Assembly (NCBI RefSeq): GCF_033118175.1
Contig: NC_083711.1
Span: forward strand, 49,548,001 to 49,612,000
Origin: Dama dama
Taxonomy: Eukaryota > Chordata > Mammalia > Artiodactyla > Cervidae
DNA: 64,000 bases
Direction of reading: 5' to 3'
In this document: positions 11,101 through 20,640 of the stretch, piece by piece
Numbering within the stretch: position 1 is the stretch's first letter
Layout: every line of letters starts with the position of its first letter
Notes under the pieces: generated by a model
The model's input: only the letters and a program-made list of their open reading frames with translations
Database searches by the model: none
Told to the model about the DNA's origin: nothing
Translations under genes and position numbers: made by a program

Positions 11101-11799
11101 GTATACACATGTCCCCTCCCATCTCTCTCCCCATTGTTGTTTTACTTTTATTTAAAAAGATTGTTCTTTGAAGCCACTAACTAAAGAATAATAAAAGTAT
11201 ATGGCTTTGTTTAACCGTTCTTATGCGTCTGGTTTTTCCTTGTTTCAGATTTAGTGGAGTTTAACTTGGGTAGCCCCAAGAATGTGGGTCCTTTCCTGGC
11301 AGTGGACCAGAAGCACAATATCCTGCTCAAATACCGCTGCCATGGCCCACCCATCCGCTTCACGACCGTCTTTAGCAGTGACCTCCGTTACGTGGCCAAC
11401 GAGCTGAATGGCATCGTGGGAGGGAAGAACACAGTGGTCGCCATAGCCGTGTGGTCTCATTTCAGCACCTTCCCCTTGGAAGTGTATATCCGGCGGCTCA
11501 GGAACATCCGTCGGGCTGTGGTCCAGCTCCTGGACCGAAGCCCTAAGACTGTGGTGGTCATCCGGACAGCCAATGTCCAAGAGCTGGGGCCTGAGATTAG
11601 CCTTTTCAACAGCGACTGGTATAACTTTCAGCTGGACACCATCCTTCGGAAGATGTTCTCAGGGGTTGGAGTATATCTTGTTGATGCCTGGGAGATGACC
11701 CTGGCCCATTATCTACCCCACAAGTTACATCCAGATGAAGTTATTGTGAAGAACCAAGTGGACATGTTCTTGTCCTTTGTGTGCCCCTTGGAGACCTAG
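7969..11799 (+). CDS. NXPE3: NXPE3, last two coding exons (3' part of gene)
   Basis: Join of 7969-8175 and 11249-11799. The exons encode about 252 C-terminal residues of neurexophilin and PC-esterase domain family member 3; the full family protein is about 560 residues, so upstream exons lie left of the window. The piece is the PC-esterase (GDSL/SGNH-like) domain. FFGDSTIRQW carries the nucleophile-type GDS motif. Near the end, DAWEMTLAHYLPHKLHPD supplies the conserved Asp/His region. The 8175/11249 junction splits a codon (G|AT, Asp) and joins TTFVP to LVEFNLGSP in frame with GT/AG sites. The protein is secreted or Golgi-luminal in the family; no substrate is established. NFKBIZ follows on the same strand, as in other mammals. 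Confidence 0.95.
8176..8950. other. NXPE3: NXPE3 last intron, 5' part
   Basis: Relatively GC-rich intron with a chance 183-codon open frame (8345-8896) that has no recognisable domain. I saw no evidence for an exon. Confidence 0.5.
8951..9345 (-). mobile_element. L1 3' region fragment, antisense
   Basis: Antisense L1 landmark blocks as found repeatedly in artiodactyl genomes: GAGTTGATTTACACTG, CAAAGTGAATCAGCTATA, an ATCTGTAAGTTTGTTC block and AAATAAGTTCATCTGTACCA. Diverged. Confidence 0.7.
9346..10024. other. NXPE3 intronic sequence, nothing recognised
   Basis: AT-rich with an A-run near 9538-9548. No exon or clear repeat. Confidence 0.4.
10025..10300 (+). repeat. L2-like 3' end interrupted by a SINE
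   Basis: AACTCCTTGAGGGCAAGGAC at 10029 is the typical L2 3' block. An antisense tRNA-derived SINE (about 10081-10240, ending CTTAACCACTGGACCACCAGGGA before GTC) splits it. L2-like sequence resumes around TAGTGCTGGTACAGAACAGATGC. Confidence 0.6.
10110..10237 (-). mobile_element. tRNA-derived SINE, antisense
   Basis: TTTTTGGCCATGCCATG on the left and TTAACCACTGGACCACCAGG on the right are the antisense tail and head of the cetartiodactyl SINE. It sits inside the L2-like copy. Confidence 0.75.
10301..11000. other. NXPE3 intronic sequence, nothing recognised
   Basis: AT-rich. No exon or clear repeat. Confidence 0.4.
11018..11133 (-). mobile_element. Short bovid L1 3' end, antisense, with 17-bp target-site duplication
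   Basis: TAATTGAAGGATAATTGCTT and CATCAACATGAATGAGCC match the bovid L1 3' UTR in reverse. Perfect 17-bp direct repeats TTGTTGTTTTACTTTTA at 11001-11017 and 11134-11150 flank it. The insertion lies only about 100 bp before the NXPE3 terminal exon acceptor. Confidence 0.85.
11249..11799 (+). CDS. NXPE3: NXPE3 terminal coding exon
   Basis: 551 nt from acceptor CCTTGTTTCAG to stop TAG at 11797-11799. It encodes LVEFNLGSPKNVGPFL, VVAIAVWSHFSTFPLEVYI, RSPKTVVVIRTANVQELG and the C-terminal VDMFLSFVCPLET. The Asp/His-containing end of the PC-esterase domain is intact. GC content is higher than the flanking intron, as expected for coding sequence. Confidence 0.95.
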
Positions 11800-12960
11800 C
11801 CTGCCAGAGGGGACTGGAGGAATCACTTTCAGTGACCTTCTCTCTCACCTACACTACAAAAAGATAAACTTTTTTACACAGGTGGCCCTGTGGAGAGATG
11901 GCTTCTATATGTATTTAAAATTTAGAAAGGAGCTGAACTTCATATAATCATTGTAAGGAGCTTAGAAAATGCAGATTACACTTATATCTACCTATAGGAT
12001 TTTTTTCCTATCTTGACTTAGCCACGGGTGAGCCATTATTAACAGCATATACACACTATACTGCCCTTGTAACCAAAGATACTAATGAGTGTGTCTGAAC
12101 TAGCTTCTCTTGGCAGGGGATATTACTGTGCTATGAAGTGTGAAAAATGTTCTGACCTAAGTGGAAGGGGCAAGTTTGGTTGGCAGTGGACTGTAGTTTA
12201 TTTGGTAAAGGAGCATATTTGCATGAATAGCATAATTGGCCCATCTTCAGCGGAGGTGAATTTAACCCCAGGCTTGCAGTCAGCGGCTCCTGTGATACAT
12301 TGAAGACAGCTGTGTCTCAAGAGTTTCTTTTGATGATCCAGTTTTTTTTCTGAATTACTTGAAAAGGCCAGTATCCTTGGTCAGAACTTTCTAATGAGAA
12401 TATTTACAGTGTCCGACTTTAATCTGGAAAAGAAGCAAAAGGGAAAGCTGAAAGCAGTATATATAAAATTGATATTTGCATTGGGTGATTGTTACTTACT
12501 TGATTCAGCTAAGGATGAATACTTATTCTAAAATAACCACTTTTGGAACTGAAAGGGAAAATATATAAAGGCAGCTTTATTTTTGTGTTCTGAAGTTTGA
12601 GGGTTTTAAGAATTGACTTTTATGTAAAGATTGCTATTGTTTGTTATAAAGTTGTGCAAAGTATTTCCAGCAATACTGAGTGTTTCTTTTTTGGTTGTTA
12701 TTTTGAATTGCATACCCAAATTAGAAATTAAAATCTAATTAAAAATTAAATTTAGATATTGAAACCTGTGAAGGGTTGATATGGGCATGAGGTAATGCTT
12801 ATGCTTGGAAGTAAAAGGTGCTATTCTTACTGGCTACCTTAAAATAATTGAATTATCAATTTTACCTTATTAATTTTAAATAAGTTTAAGTTAATATGTG
12901 GCCACTTAGTCCTCTTTTCTTTTTGAAAAGAGTCTAGTTTTATTTATCCCTAAAGGAACG
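11800..12960 (+). other. NXPE3: NXPE3 3' UTR (extent unresolved)
   Basis: Sequence directly downstream of the NXPE3 stop with no other gene. No canonical AATAAA is seen close to the stop. AATAAA-type candidates appear around 13125 and 13223, beyond a BovB tail, so the 3' end may be past 13 kb. Confidence 0.55.
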
Positions 12961-13065
12961 TGTGATGGACATGGATTTGGGTAAACTCCGGGAGATGGTG
13001 AGGGACAGGGAAGCCTGGTGTGCTGCAGTCCATGGGGTTGTGAAGAGTTAAACACGACTTGCAAC
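12961..13065 (+). mobile_element. BovB 3' tail, sense
   Basis: GGGTAAACTCCGGGAGATGG, GACAGGGAAGCCTGGTGTGC and GTCCATGGGGTTGTGAAGAG are the last 100 bp of BovB. Direct repeats AAAGGAAC flank it (about 12952 and 13066). It may lie inside the NXPE3 3' UTR. Confidence 0.85.
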
Positions 13066-13073
13066 AAAGGAAC

Positions 13074-14112
13074 ATATGAAGAAACTGGGGGGGGCTTCAG
13101 AAGTGAAGAAAAATGCCTAATGCATGAAAAAATAAACTCAGAGAATGGGTCAAAAAATCTGAGTTTTTAACTTAAAACAGAGATACTGAGATCTTCCTTT
13201 CCTAGCCTTGAGGGCCAGCTTCCAGTTTATAAAATAAATAAATATAATTTTAAATTATTTTCTGAGTCTGAAGTAGGCCAGGTAGTTAAATATATTAATA
13301 TAGTTGAATTTTAATGGTCTTTAAGCTTTAGAGTGTTTAATGACCATTTATTTGATCAAAATGCAGAATTAGGGAAATTGTGGAGTCAGCCTTAGTGGCA
13401 GACATCTGAGGATTCTGATGCAATGGTGGTCTTCTACATTTTGAGAAACACTAAGGGAAGATAGAACTAAGGAAATAATATTTTTTTGTCTTATTTTAGG
13501 GGCTTTTCCCATAACATTTAGTTCTGATCAGGATCTAATACTGCAGGTAATATTAGCTCCCTTTTATAGATGAAGAACTTGATTTTGGATTTGAACTAAG
13601 GTGCATGAGAGTCCATAGCCCTTTTCAAAAGGAACTTTTTGGACTTTGTAAACTTTTGTTTTTCATGAAAGAACTTTGGAGCATTTTCTCAACTGTCACT
13701 GGAAAAGGCTGAGTCATGTCTTCCTAGGAGAATTTCAATTTCCACTGCCCCTGCAGAGCTTTGGAGTGATGCTACTTATTTGTATAAATGATTTCATGTG
13801 ATCTCATCTAGTTATTTTTTGATTTAGTGACATTATGTCCTAAAGATTTGATGACACAGTTTCTTAAAGTATGCTCATTCATTCTGTCCTTCTAATTTGT
13901 CTTTATATACTCATGTGGAAATTTAAAAAAATGTCTAAGTGGGGAGTTTGGAATATTACCTAGGCCATTTCTAGATACAGTATTTTAATTTCTTCTGAAA
14001 AGTTTAACTTAAGCCAATACCACAGAGTTGTGACTGTTAGCATGCCAATCAAATAATATAGTTTATTTTAAATATATATTTTCCATTGTAAGTATAAAGG
14101 ATGTTAAATATT
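13074..14112. other. Downstream of NXPE3, nothing recognised
   Basis: AT-rich, possibly including the distal NXPE3 3' UTR and poly(A) site (AATAAA near 13125). No gene seen. Confidence 0.4.
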
Positions 14113-14160
14113 GAGTTGGCCATGGAAAAACCTGAACGAACTTTTTAGCTAACCCAATAT
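14113..14160. mobile_element. Mariner-type miniature element remnant
   Basis: TTGAGTTGGCC on the left and GCTAACCCAA on the right are imperfect inverted ends. The body CCTGAACGAACTTTTTAGC and flanking TA match the short mariner-derived repeats of ruminants. Internally deleted. Confidence 0.6.
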
Positions 14161-14473
14161 AAAAAATTATGAAATCTAGAAGAAAAAAAACCTATGGATA
14201 GGGTCCATAATTCTATCATCTGAATGCAATGAGCGTTAGCAGTTCGGTTTGATGTCTTCTAGTTTTTTTAAGTCACATAGCTGTAATCACAGAGAACATG
14301 TACTTTGTATCTCTTTTTAAATTTCACATATAAATAGTTTCCATGTTGTCATGACTTAATTATAAAAGTCTACCTAACAGTGTAGCTGAGGGATATCATT
14401 ATATACCTAGCTTGGCCATTCAGGTTTATAATAAAATATTAAAACAGTGGTTTATATATAGTTTATGTATGTA

Positions 14474-14606
14474 TGTGTGCTTAGCCGCTCAGTCATGTCT
14501 GACTCTTGGCGACCCCAAGAACAGTAGCCCGCCAGGCTCCTCTGTCCATGAGGATTCTCCAGGCAGGAATGCTGGAGTGGGTTGCCATGCCCTCCTCCTC
14601 CAGATA
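14474..14606 (-). mobile_element. Bov-A SINE unit, antisense
   Basis: GCTCAGTCATGTCTGACTCT, CGCCAGGCTCCTCTGTCC and AGTGGGTTGCCATGCCCTCC are the antisense Bov-A unit. Confidence 0.85.
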
Positions 14607-15544
14607 CATATGTGGCTTATATATATAAGTGGGGCTTATATATAAACAGTGGGTTAAAATACTGATTTTTATTTTGGAATGACAGTGTTAACTTCATTTG
14701 TTGGGTCTTCTAATACTCTAGAACTCAAATGATTGATTCCATGCTACTTGTGAAGGGGAGACTCCATAATAAAGCCCTTCTATGCAAATTATATCCTATG
14801 GACGTTAAGAGTAACTTTTCTTTAGCAAATATGTTTGGTGTTCCAGTATGATCCATTTTTTTTTTTACCATTCTGAACAACCATCATTTTATTAAATACC
14901 AATTGACTGATCCTTCCCAGCTTCAGGTTTTAAGTGCTGCATCAGGGTGCTTGAGAAGCACGTGGAAGGGAAGCCTCTATATCTGTGTGTTACATGCCAG
15001 AGGTGAGTCTGTTTCCTGGCTATATTAAAGGAAATAGCAGTTACCCAGAAAGTATTCGGAAATAAATACCCAAGGGAAACAACAGAAATTAGACCTGCCC
15101 CTTCTGAGCCTGCGGTCCTCCCTGCCCCCCTAAAAGCTGCTCAGCATTAGCATTATCTTCATAGATCTAGCTTGTTGCTCAGGCCATAAGTCCACTTGAA
15201 GTGTATTCTTTCTCTTGTGTTAAGCAGTATTCTCTCCAGGGTTTATGCCTACAGTGGAGTGCATTTGTCTGCTCAGTATGCAGTAAAGAAATAAGATATG
15301 GAAGGTGCTTTTTTCCTCTTTGAAAGTGAAACTACGGCCCCAGAGTTCAAGGGGCGCCTCGGAACCCTGGGGGAGGTGGGGGGTGGTAGAAAACAGGAGG
15401 GTGGTCCAGGGCAGCAGTTCGTGGAATACAGAAGGTACAAGGGCACAAGATACACTTCAATTTCACTTTGTCTCCAAAGTGCACTTACAGTCTAACTTTC
15501 TAGAGAAAGTGTGAACTTAAGTGTGTTATATTTTGCTTTTTATT
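14607..15544. other. Intergenic, nothing recognised
   Basis: No gene or confident repeat. Short overlapping ORFs near 15300-15514 have no domain and occur on both strands. Confidence 0.4.
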
Positions 15545-15725
15545 CCCAGCAGTAGAGTCCCCCTGCGGATGCAGCAGACAGTTTGATCCTTGAGTGGGAA
15601 AGATCACCTGGAGGAAGAAATGGCAACCCACACCAGTATTCTTGCCTGGGAAATCCCATGGACAGAGGAACCTGGAAAGCTAAAGTCCATGGGGTCACAA
15701 AGAGTCTGACACGGCTGAGCGACTG
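15545..15725 (+). mobile_element. Bov-tA SINE, sense
   Basis: Diverged tRNA-like head, then GAAATGGCAACCCACACCAG, ATTCTTGCCTGGGAAATCCC and GTCCATGGGGTCACAAAGAG to ACACGGCTGAGCGACTGAG. Confidence 0.85.
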
Positions 15726-15728
15726 AGT

Positions 15729-15769
15729 GCGCACATGTGCACACACACACACACTCTCTCTCTCACACA
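15729..15769. repeat. (CA)n/(CT)n microsatellite
   Basis: Compound dinucleotide run directly after the Bov-tA 3' end, the usual place for ruminant SINE-seeded microsatellites. Confidence 0.85.
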
Positions 15770-16379
15770 TTCTTCCTGAGATGAGAGGAAGTCGGGCTTC
15801 TTTCAAGCTCTGCTGTCTTATTAAAGTTTTGAGGACCTTCTGGTGGTTAGGTCTAGATGCCCATTCCTGTTGGAGAACCAGACATTTCCTGTCTAATTCT
15901 AAAGCTGGATGGTAACACGGCGTTGTGGGGTTGGGGGTGAGGTTGGCCATACCCAGATGACAGTAGAAAGTATCCCTCAAGAAAAAAAAGCCACAGTGAA
16001 ACCAAACGTCCAAGAAGAAATCCTTTCAGAGTTGCCTAATAGCTCACTCTCTGTTTAAATTCATTCCGCATGAAAATGGTCCTGTGAGAGGAACACTTTT
16101 ACTTACATCTCAGGTTCCTTGTCCTTTAATGTGTCAATGAAGGCGCACAATAGGGACACTGCTTTCCGATTGCCCTGTTTGAAAAGCTCGGTTGTATAAA
16201 GCACCCCCCTTCTCCCCCACTCCCGGCCCATTCAGGGGGCTGTTCAGAAAAAGCCAAAGAATAAGAGAAGGTGGATTTAAGGAGGTAACTCTAATGCCCG
16301 GCTGTAACTTCACTGAGACGTTTTCAAAAGGCATCCCCAGGACAAACGTTTTATTCACAGATCTGTTTCTGATTCCCCT
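15770..16379. other. Intergenic sequence before the distal promoter candidate
   Basis: No gene. GC content rises towards 16380. Confidence 0.4.
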
Positions 16380-16680
16380 GCGCAGTTCCAGTCCAGGTCT
16401 TGGAGCCTGCCCTCGAGGGGAATGTCCGTGACTTGGGTCAGTACCTTTCTGGCCTGGGAATTTCCAGGGTGCAGAAAAAAAGTCCACGAACTGAGTCCTT
16501 GCTGCTCCCTTCCTGCCTCCTCTGCCCCTCCTCTGTGCCCACGCAGCCCCCTTTTGAATGAGCGTCTGACCGTGTTCTGTAGTTTAGAAAACTGGTCCTT
16601 CGCTTCCCCCGCCCCCAGCCCTTTCTAGAGCAGTGAGCGGCAAGCCAGCGCTATAAAGGGGGCCGGGAGAGGGGCTGGCC
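16380..16680 (+). promoter_or_regulatory. NFKBIZ: Candidate distal NFKBIZ promoter: kappaB sites and TATA box
   Basis: A GC-rich island in AT-rich sequence. GGGAATTTCC at 16456-16465 fits the NF-kappaB consensus exactly, and GGGAATGTCC at 16418-16427 differs at one position. A TATA box (CTATAAAGGG, about 16650-16659) lies some 190 bp further on, in a local setting with no repeats. Position is about 21 kb before the NFKBIZ long-isoform start. This fits what I recall of the human gene, where a transcript for a 618-residue isoform starts about 21 kb upstream. The assignment is inference from position, motifs and that recollection. Confidence 0.6.
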
Positions 16681-16876
16681 GCCTCCAGCCAAGAGGTCAG
16701 CCACCGGGTCCTTAGAGAAAAAGGCTGCTTTAGCTGCTGCTGCTTATTGTAACCTCAAAAGGAAACTGATCATCTTTCTCATGCTCTCACGTACTTGGGT
16801 TATTATCGCTGATTACAGCTGGAAACAGTTGATTTGCCTTTACGTATTTGTATGCCTTGACTCTTCAAACACAAAG
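16681..16876 (+). other. NFKBIZ: Candidate non-coding first exon of NFKBIZ short transcript
   Basis: Starts about 25-30 bp after the TATA box. A GT donor in context CACAAAG|GTATAT follows 16876. Spliced to exon 2 (40287), the first main-frame ATG would be at 40298-40300 (residue 101 of the long form). An ATG at 16781 opens 32 codons to the donor and, after splicing, would continue seven codons to a TAA at 40308-40310. It would thus be a short upstream ORF overlapping the main start. No transcript evidence can be seen here. Confidence 0.45.
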
Positions 16877-17965
16877 GTATATTTTTATTATTTGATATTT
16901 AATATGAAAAAGTCTCTTAAATGATGATTTTTTTTTTTTTTTTAATTCTTTTCCCCATATCCAGATTCTTTACTTTGGAGTCACTTTCTGATACTTGTTT
17001 GGGGGCAAAATATTAGGGGGCAGGTATTTTGGGGAAGGACAACCTGGAATGTCTTTTTAGTTTGGTGATGACTATGAATTGTGTCTGTTCGTCTTGAAGT
17101 CAGGAAAGACTAAGATGCTGATGGAGGAGGTGGATAGAATGGGTGATGAAAGTATCATAAATCTAATGTACAATCATTTAGTTAGCCAGTGAAATACAAA
17201 TATGATACTCCAGGGTAGCAATCTCCCAGGAGGTTTGAGTGTGGGTTTAATGGTATATTTCTCACCAAGGGTAGGCATAGAGCTGTATCTTTATGGAAAA
17301 AATTTTCTGAATAGATCAGAATGTTATATAGTATGTAATTCTTAAGTTACCTTTGTAAAATGAAAGACACGCATTTCCCATTTTATGAATGAAGGAAACC
17401 TTGAAGTTTGATAACTTGGCGGTTCCTCCAGATCTATTACACTCTGGGAATTTATATGAATAAAAATGCATTTCTAGGTAGGATGGATTGAGAGTCTCTT
17501 CATGAGGATTAGTGAACTGGCCATTATGGGGTGGGGGTGTCTCAGAGGATGACATTTATTACATAAATTTTAAGCACTTGGAAATATATATATTCCCTCA
17601 CTTTAATCTGGCATCTAAAAAAATACATTATTGATCAGGTGGGATCAATTTTTGTTTGGGTTTTTTTTTGTTTTGTTTTTGCCTCTCCTGTCAGTAAGTT
17701 GTTTAGACAGTAAAAGGAGAGAAAAATTTCTGAGGCTTATTCACCACCCTCCACAATCCTTGATAGAGGAGATCAGCCACACAGATCATCTAAATGTTCA
17801 GATAACCCTAAAGTCTTTTTATTTGGCTTCAGAGCACAGTGTCTGGTCCGCCACCCCCCTCCATTATAGTATCATTTTGCTTTGGCTAAAGATGCAGTTG
17901 GTTAGGGTACAGACGCTGTAGAAGAGACAGTCTGGGAAGAGTTAGCACAAGAAGTGGGCCCACAG
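16877..17965. other. Intergenic or NFKBIZ distal-transcript intron
   Basis: AT-rich, T-run near 16929-16945, no gene. The last 17 bp are a SINE target-site duplication. Confidence 0.4.
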
Positions 17966-18111
17966 GGGTTCTCTAGTGGCCTGGTGGTTAGGATTCCAGG
18001 CTTTTATTATTGCGGGGGGGGGGGGGGTGGTGGGGGTGGGCCTCAATTCAATCCCTGGTGGAGGAACTGAGATCCTGCAAGGTGCACAACACGGCGGAAA
18101 AAGGGAGAAAA
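17966..18111 (+). mobile_element. tRNA-derived SINE with poly(G) tract
   Basis: Head TAGTGGCCTGGTGGTTAGGA, an uninterrupted run of about 13 G, then B-box-like TTCAATCCCTGG. Flanked by 17-bp direct repeats starting AAGAAGTGGGC at 17949-17965 and 18112-18128 (one mismatch). Confidence 0.85.
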
Positions 18112-18128
18112 AAGAAGTGGGCGCACAG

Positions 18129-19091
18129 CAGAACATCATGTTCAGCGATCAGCGCTGTCCATCCTGGCAGGGAGGTGATGACCATGCTCGGCACAAGTTA
18201 GTGGTCCAACTTCCGACCTTTCCTCATTGAGGCAAGCCTCTATCATTCTGTTTTGTCCTGAAAGGAGTCCAGAAACAACAAAAAAAAAAGTCCTCTGAGA
18301 CGTTAAGGACCTGCTGAGAGCCCTGCTGAGGGGGAAGATTTTCGAATGATTCTGAGATCCAGGGTGAACTGCTCCTGAGACAGCCATTTCCCTTTGGCTC
18401 TAAGATGACACTGATCTGGTGGCCTCTTGATTTTCTCCCCAGGTTAACAGGAAGATCAGGAGGCTGGCTTCACCTTTTGGCTTTCTTGACCTGATGATGA
18501 ACTCCTGATGGTGAGAAAGGTGGATATTCCTCATTCCAGATGTTACCTGGGTCTTGACTGATGTAGTCAAAGTGGGCAGTGGGATGTTTTCTAAAGTCTC
18601 TGTGATTCTTGGATTTTTGAGCTTGCCTCAAAGTTATTATGAACTTTTTAGGCGTTTTACTGTGATTTCTTGTGAACTAAGATTTTTTTTTTTCTTTTTT
18701 GGTGGTTCAGCATCTTTTTAATCAATTTAAATTTCCACTATTTTCCACGAGAGGAGGACGCATGCATATATCTAAGAGGGGAATTCAGCTCTCTGATGAC
18801 TGGCAGTTTCGGGGTTATGTAATCTCACAGATTCAGAGAGTACCATGCTCCATACGGTTTTGGTGAAGCCCGTCATTAGAGCTAGCATGCGTGGTTTCTG
18901 ATTAAAGCACTTCCTGTTCCTTTAATTTGGGACGCACTATGAGGTAAAACACTTTCCTTCCAAACTAAGTGAATGAAAGTATTTTACTGCTGCTTTCGGG
19001 GAGTTCGTGGATGGGGAATTAACATTTATCAAACACTCATTTAGGGAGAGGACCAACAAGGTCTCATTGAGCTGGCAAACTAGAGAAAGCC
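18129..19091. other. Intergenic, nothing recognised
   Basis: No gene or confident repeat. A T-rich run lies near 18679-18700. Confidence 0.35.
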
Positions 19092-19157
19092 CTAGTTTGC
19101 TTTCTCTATAGGGTCCATAGCATAGGATGCTTCAGTTGTGTCTGACTCTTTGTAGCC
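19092..19157. repeat. Direct repeat, copy 1 (64/66 identical to 19894-19959)
   Basis: 66-bp segment made of about 35 bp non-SINE sequence (CTAGTTTGCTTTCTCTATAG onward) plus the first 30 bp of an antisense Bov-A end (GTTGTGTCTGACTCTTTG). The copy at 19894 differs at two positions. A quasi-palindrome (GCAAACTAG...CTAGTTTGC) sits at its left edge. Confidence 0.9.
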
Positions 19158-19270
19158 TTATTTTATAGGTGAGGAAAGTGAGGCTCAGAGGGATGGACCT
19201 TGGGTTCAGGGTCACCCAGATCCTAAATGGCAGAGCTTGAGTTGAATCTGAGGGGCCTTGTCCCCACAGC
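19158..19270 (+). repeat. MIR/L2-like ancient repeat
   Basis: GGTGAGGAAAGTGAGGCTCAG and GGTCACCCAGATCCTAAATG are typical MIR-class blocks. Diverged. Confidence 0.5.
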
Positions 19271-19893
19271 CAATGCACCAAGCCCCTGGGATATTAGCGG
19301 AGGAGTAATGGAAAGGTGTCAGCCTCTTTCCAGAGTCCTGACTTCCAAGGGTCCTTCCTTTTCCTTCACTCATACCTGGCTACCATCCACTCCCTGTCCA
19401 GATCTAACTGCTCATTAGTTATGGTAGTTGATAAGCGCCATGACCCTTTATGTTTTAAGAAGACCACAGGAAAATCCTTCAGACCTCAAAGAGCAAAGCA
19501 ATAGGGTGGAACTGATGGGAGTGGTTGGACTACAACTTGGAGAGAGGCAGCGTCTTACTTATTGAGCCGTTTTTGGACACAGCAGCTGGAACTGTAAAGG
19601 AAGTGGAATCCAGCTGCCTGTTCACGGGGCTCCTCTCAGGATGTTTCCTGCCCTGCTGTAAAGCTAAGGCCTGGAGGAGCATTCCGAGTCACACTTCTGG
19701 TGAAGGGCCCTCTGCTGCTGCTTCTGAAGACAGAAGCTGCGGGCACCTGGCGAATCCATTCACCATCCCTGTCATCACAGAGCGAGTTAACTACCTGAAC
19801 GGACTTCTTTGTATGTGGGGGTAGCCCCCAGGGTGGAAAATTCCATGCTTTGTATCTGCTTTTTCTTTTTTAATTTTTTTGCATGACTCTTTT
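19271..19893. other. Intergenic, nothing recognised
   Basis: Contains a 99-codon open frame (19525-19824) without recognisable domain or splice context. Treated as chance. Confidence 0.35.
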
Positions 19894-20136
19894 CTAGTTT
19901 GCTTTCTCTATAGGGTCCATAGCATAGGATGCTTCAGTTGTGTCTGGCTCTTTGCAGCCCTTTGGACTGTAGCCCACCAGGCTCCTCTGTCCATGGGGTT
20001 CTCCAGCAAGAATACTGTTGTGGGTTGCCATGCCCTCCTCCAAGGGATCTTCCCGAACCAGGGATCAAACCCGTGTCTCTTACGTCTCCTGCATTGGCAG
20101 GCGGGGTCTTTGCCACTAGTGCCACCTGGGAAGCTA
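19894..20136 (-). mobile_element. Bov-tA SINE, antisense (with direct-repeat copy 2 at its left end)
   Basis: From GTTGTGTCTGGCTCTTTGCA through CCACCAGGCTCCTCTGTCC and GGATCAAACCCGTGTCTC to GCCACTAGTGCCACCTGGGA. The left 66 bp (19894-19959), including about 35 bp of flank outside the SINE, recur at 19092-19157. Confidence 0.85.
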
Positions 20137-20335
20137 TAAGTATAGGATGAGTGGAGTCATAAATAAATCTACTTGGATGGTTAAAAAATAAAATGCTGTG
20201 ATGAATGGAGGAAGAATTTCAATAGCTGTCTTTTAAGGCAGTGTTTCTCAAAATGTAACGTGCGTAAGAATTACCTGGCGATCTCACTGAACTATAGATT
20301 CTGTTTTGGGAGGTCCGGGGTGGAGCTGGTAATGC

Positions 20336-20640
20336 TGCCTTTTTTAAAAGCGTGGAGTACAGTTGTTTTACAACGTGTGTTAGTTTCTATTGTACAGAAA
20401 AGTGAGTCAGTCACATGTATATGTATGTCTCCTCTTCATTGTATTTCCTTCCCATTTAAGGTACTCCCGAGAACTGGGTAGAGTTCCCTGTGCTATAAAG
20501 CAGGTTCTCATTAGTTACCTGTTATATACATAGTAGTGTATATATGCTAATCCTAATCTCCCAATCCCCCCTCCCCCTCCCCCCTTGGTGTCCACATGTG
20601 TGTTCTCTATGTATGTGCCTAATTCTGCATTTTAATAAAC
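20336..20640 (-). mobile_element. L1 3' fragment, antisense
   Basis: GTACAGTTGTTTTACAACG, AAAAGTGAGTCAGTCACATG, CCCTGTGCTATAAAGCAGGT and TATATGCTAATCCTAATCTC are diverged artiodactyl L1 3' blocks in reverse. Confidence 0.75.

Noticed and set aside
16600..16700. tRNA or other small RNA gene in the GC-rich block at 16.6 kb
   Set aside because: No A/B box pair or cloverleaf fits; TATA box plus GC content fits a Pol II promoter better.
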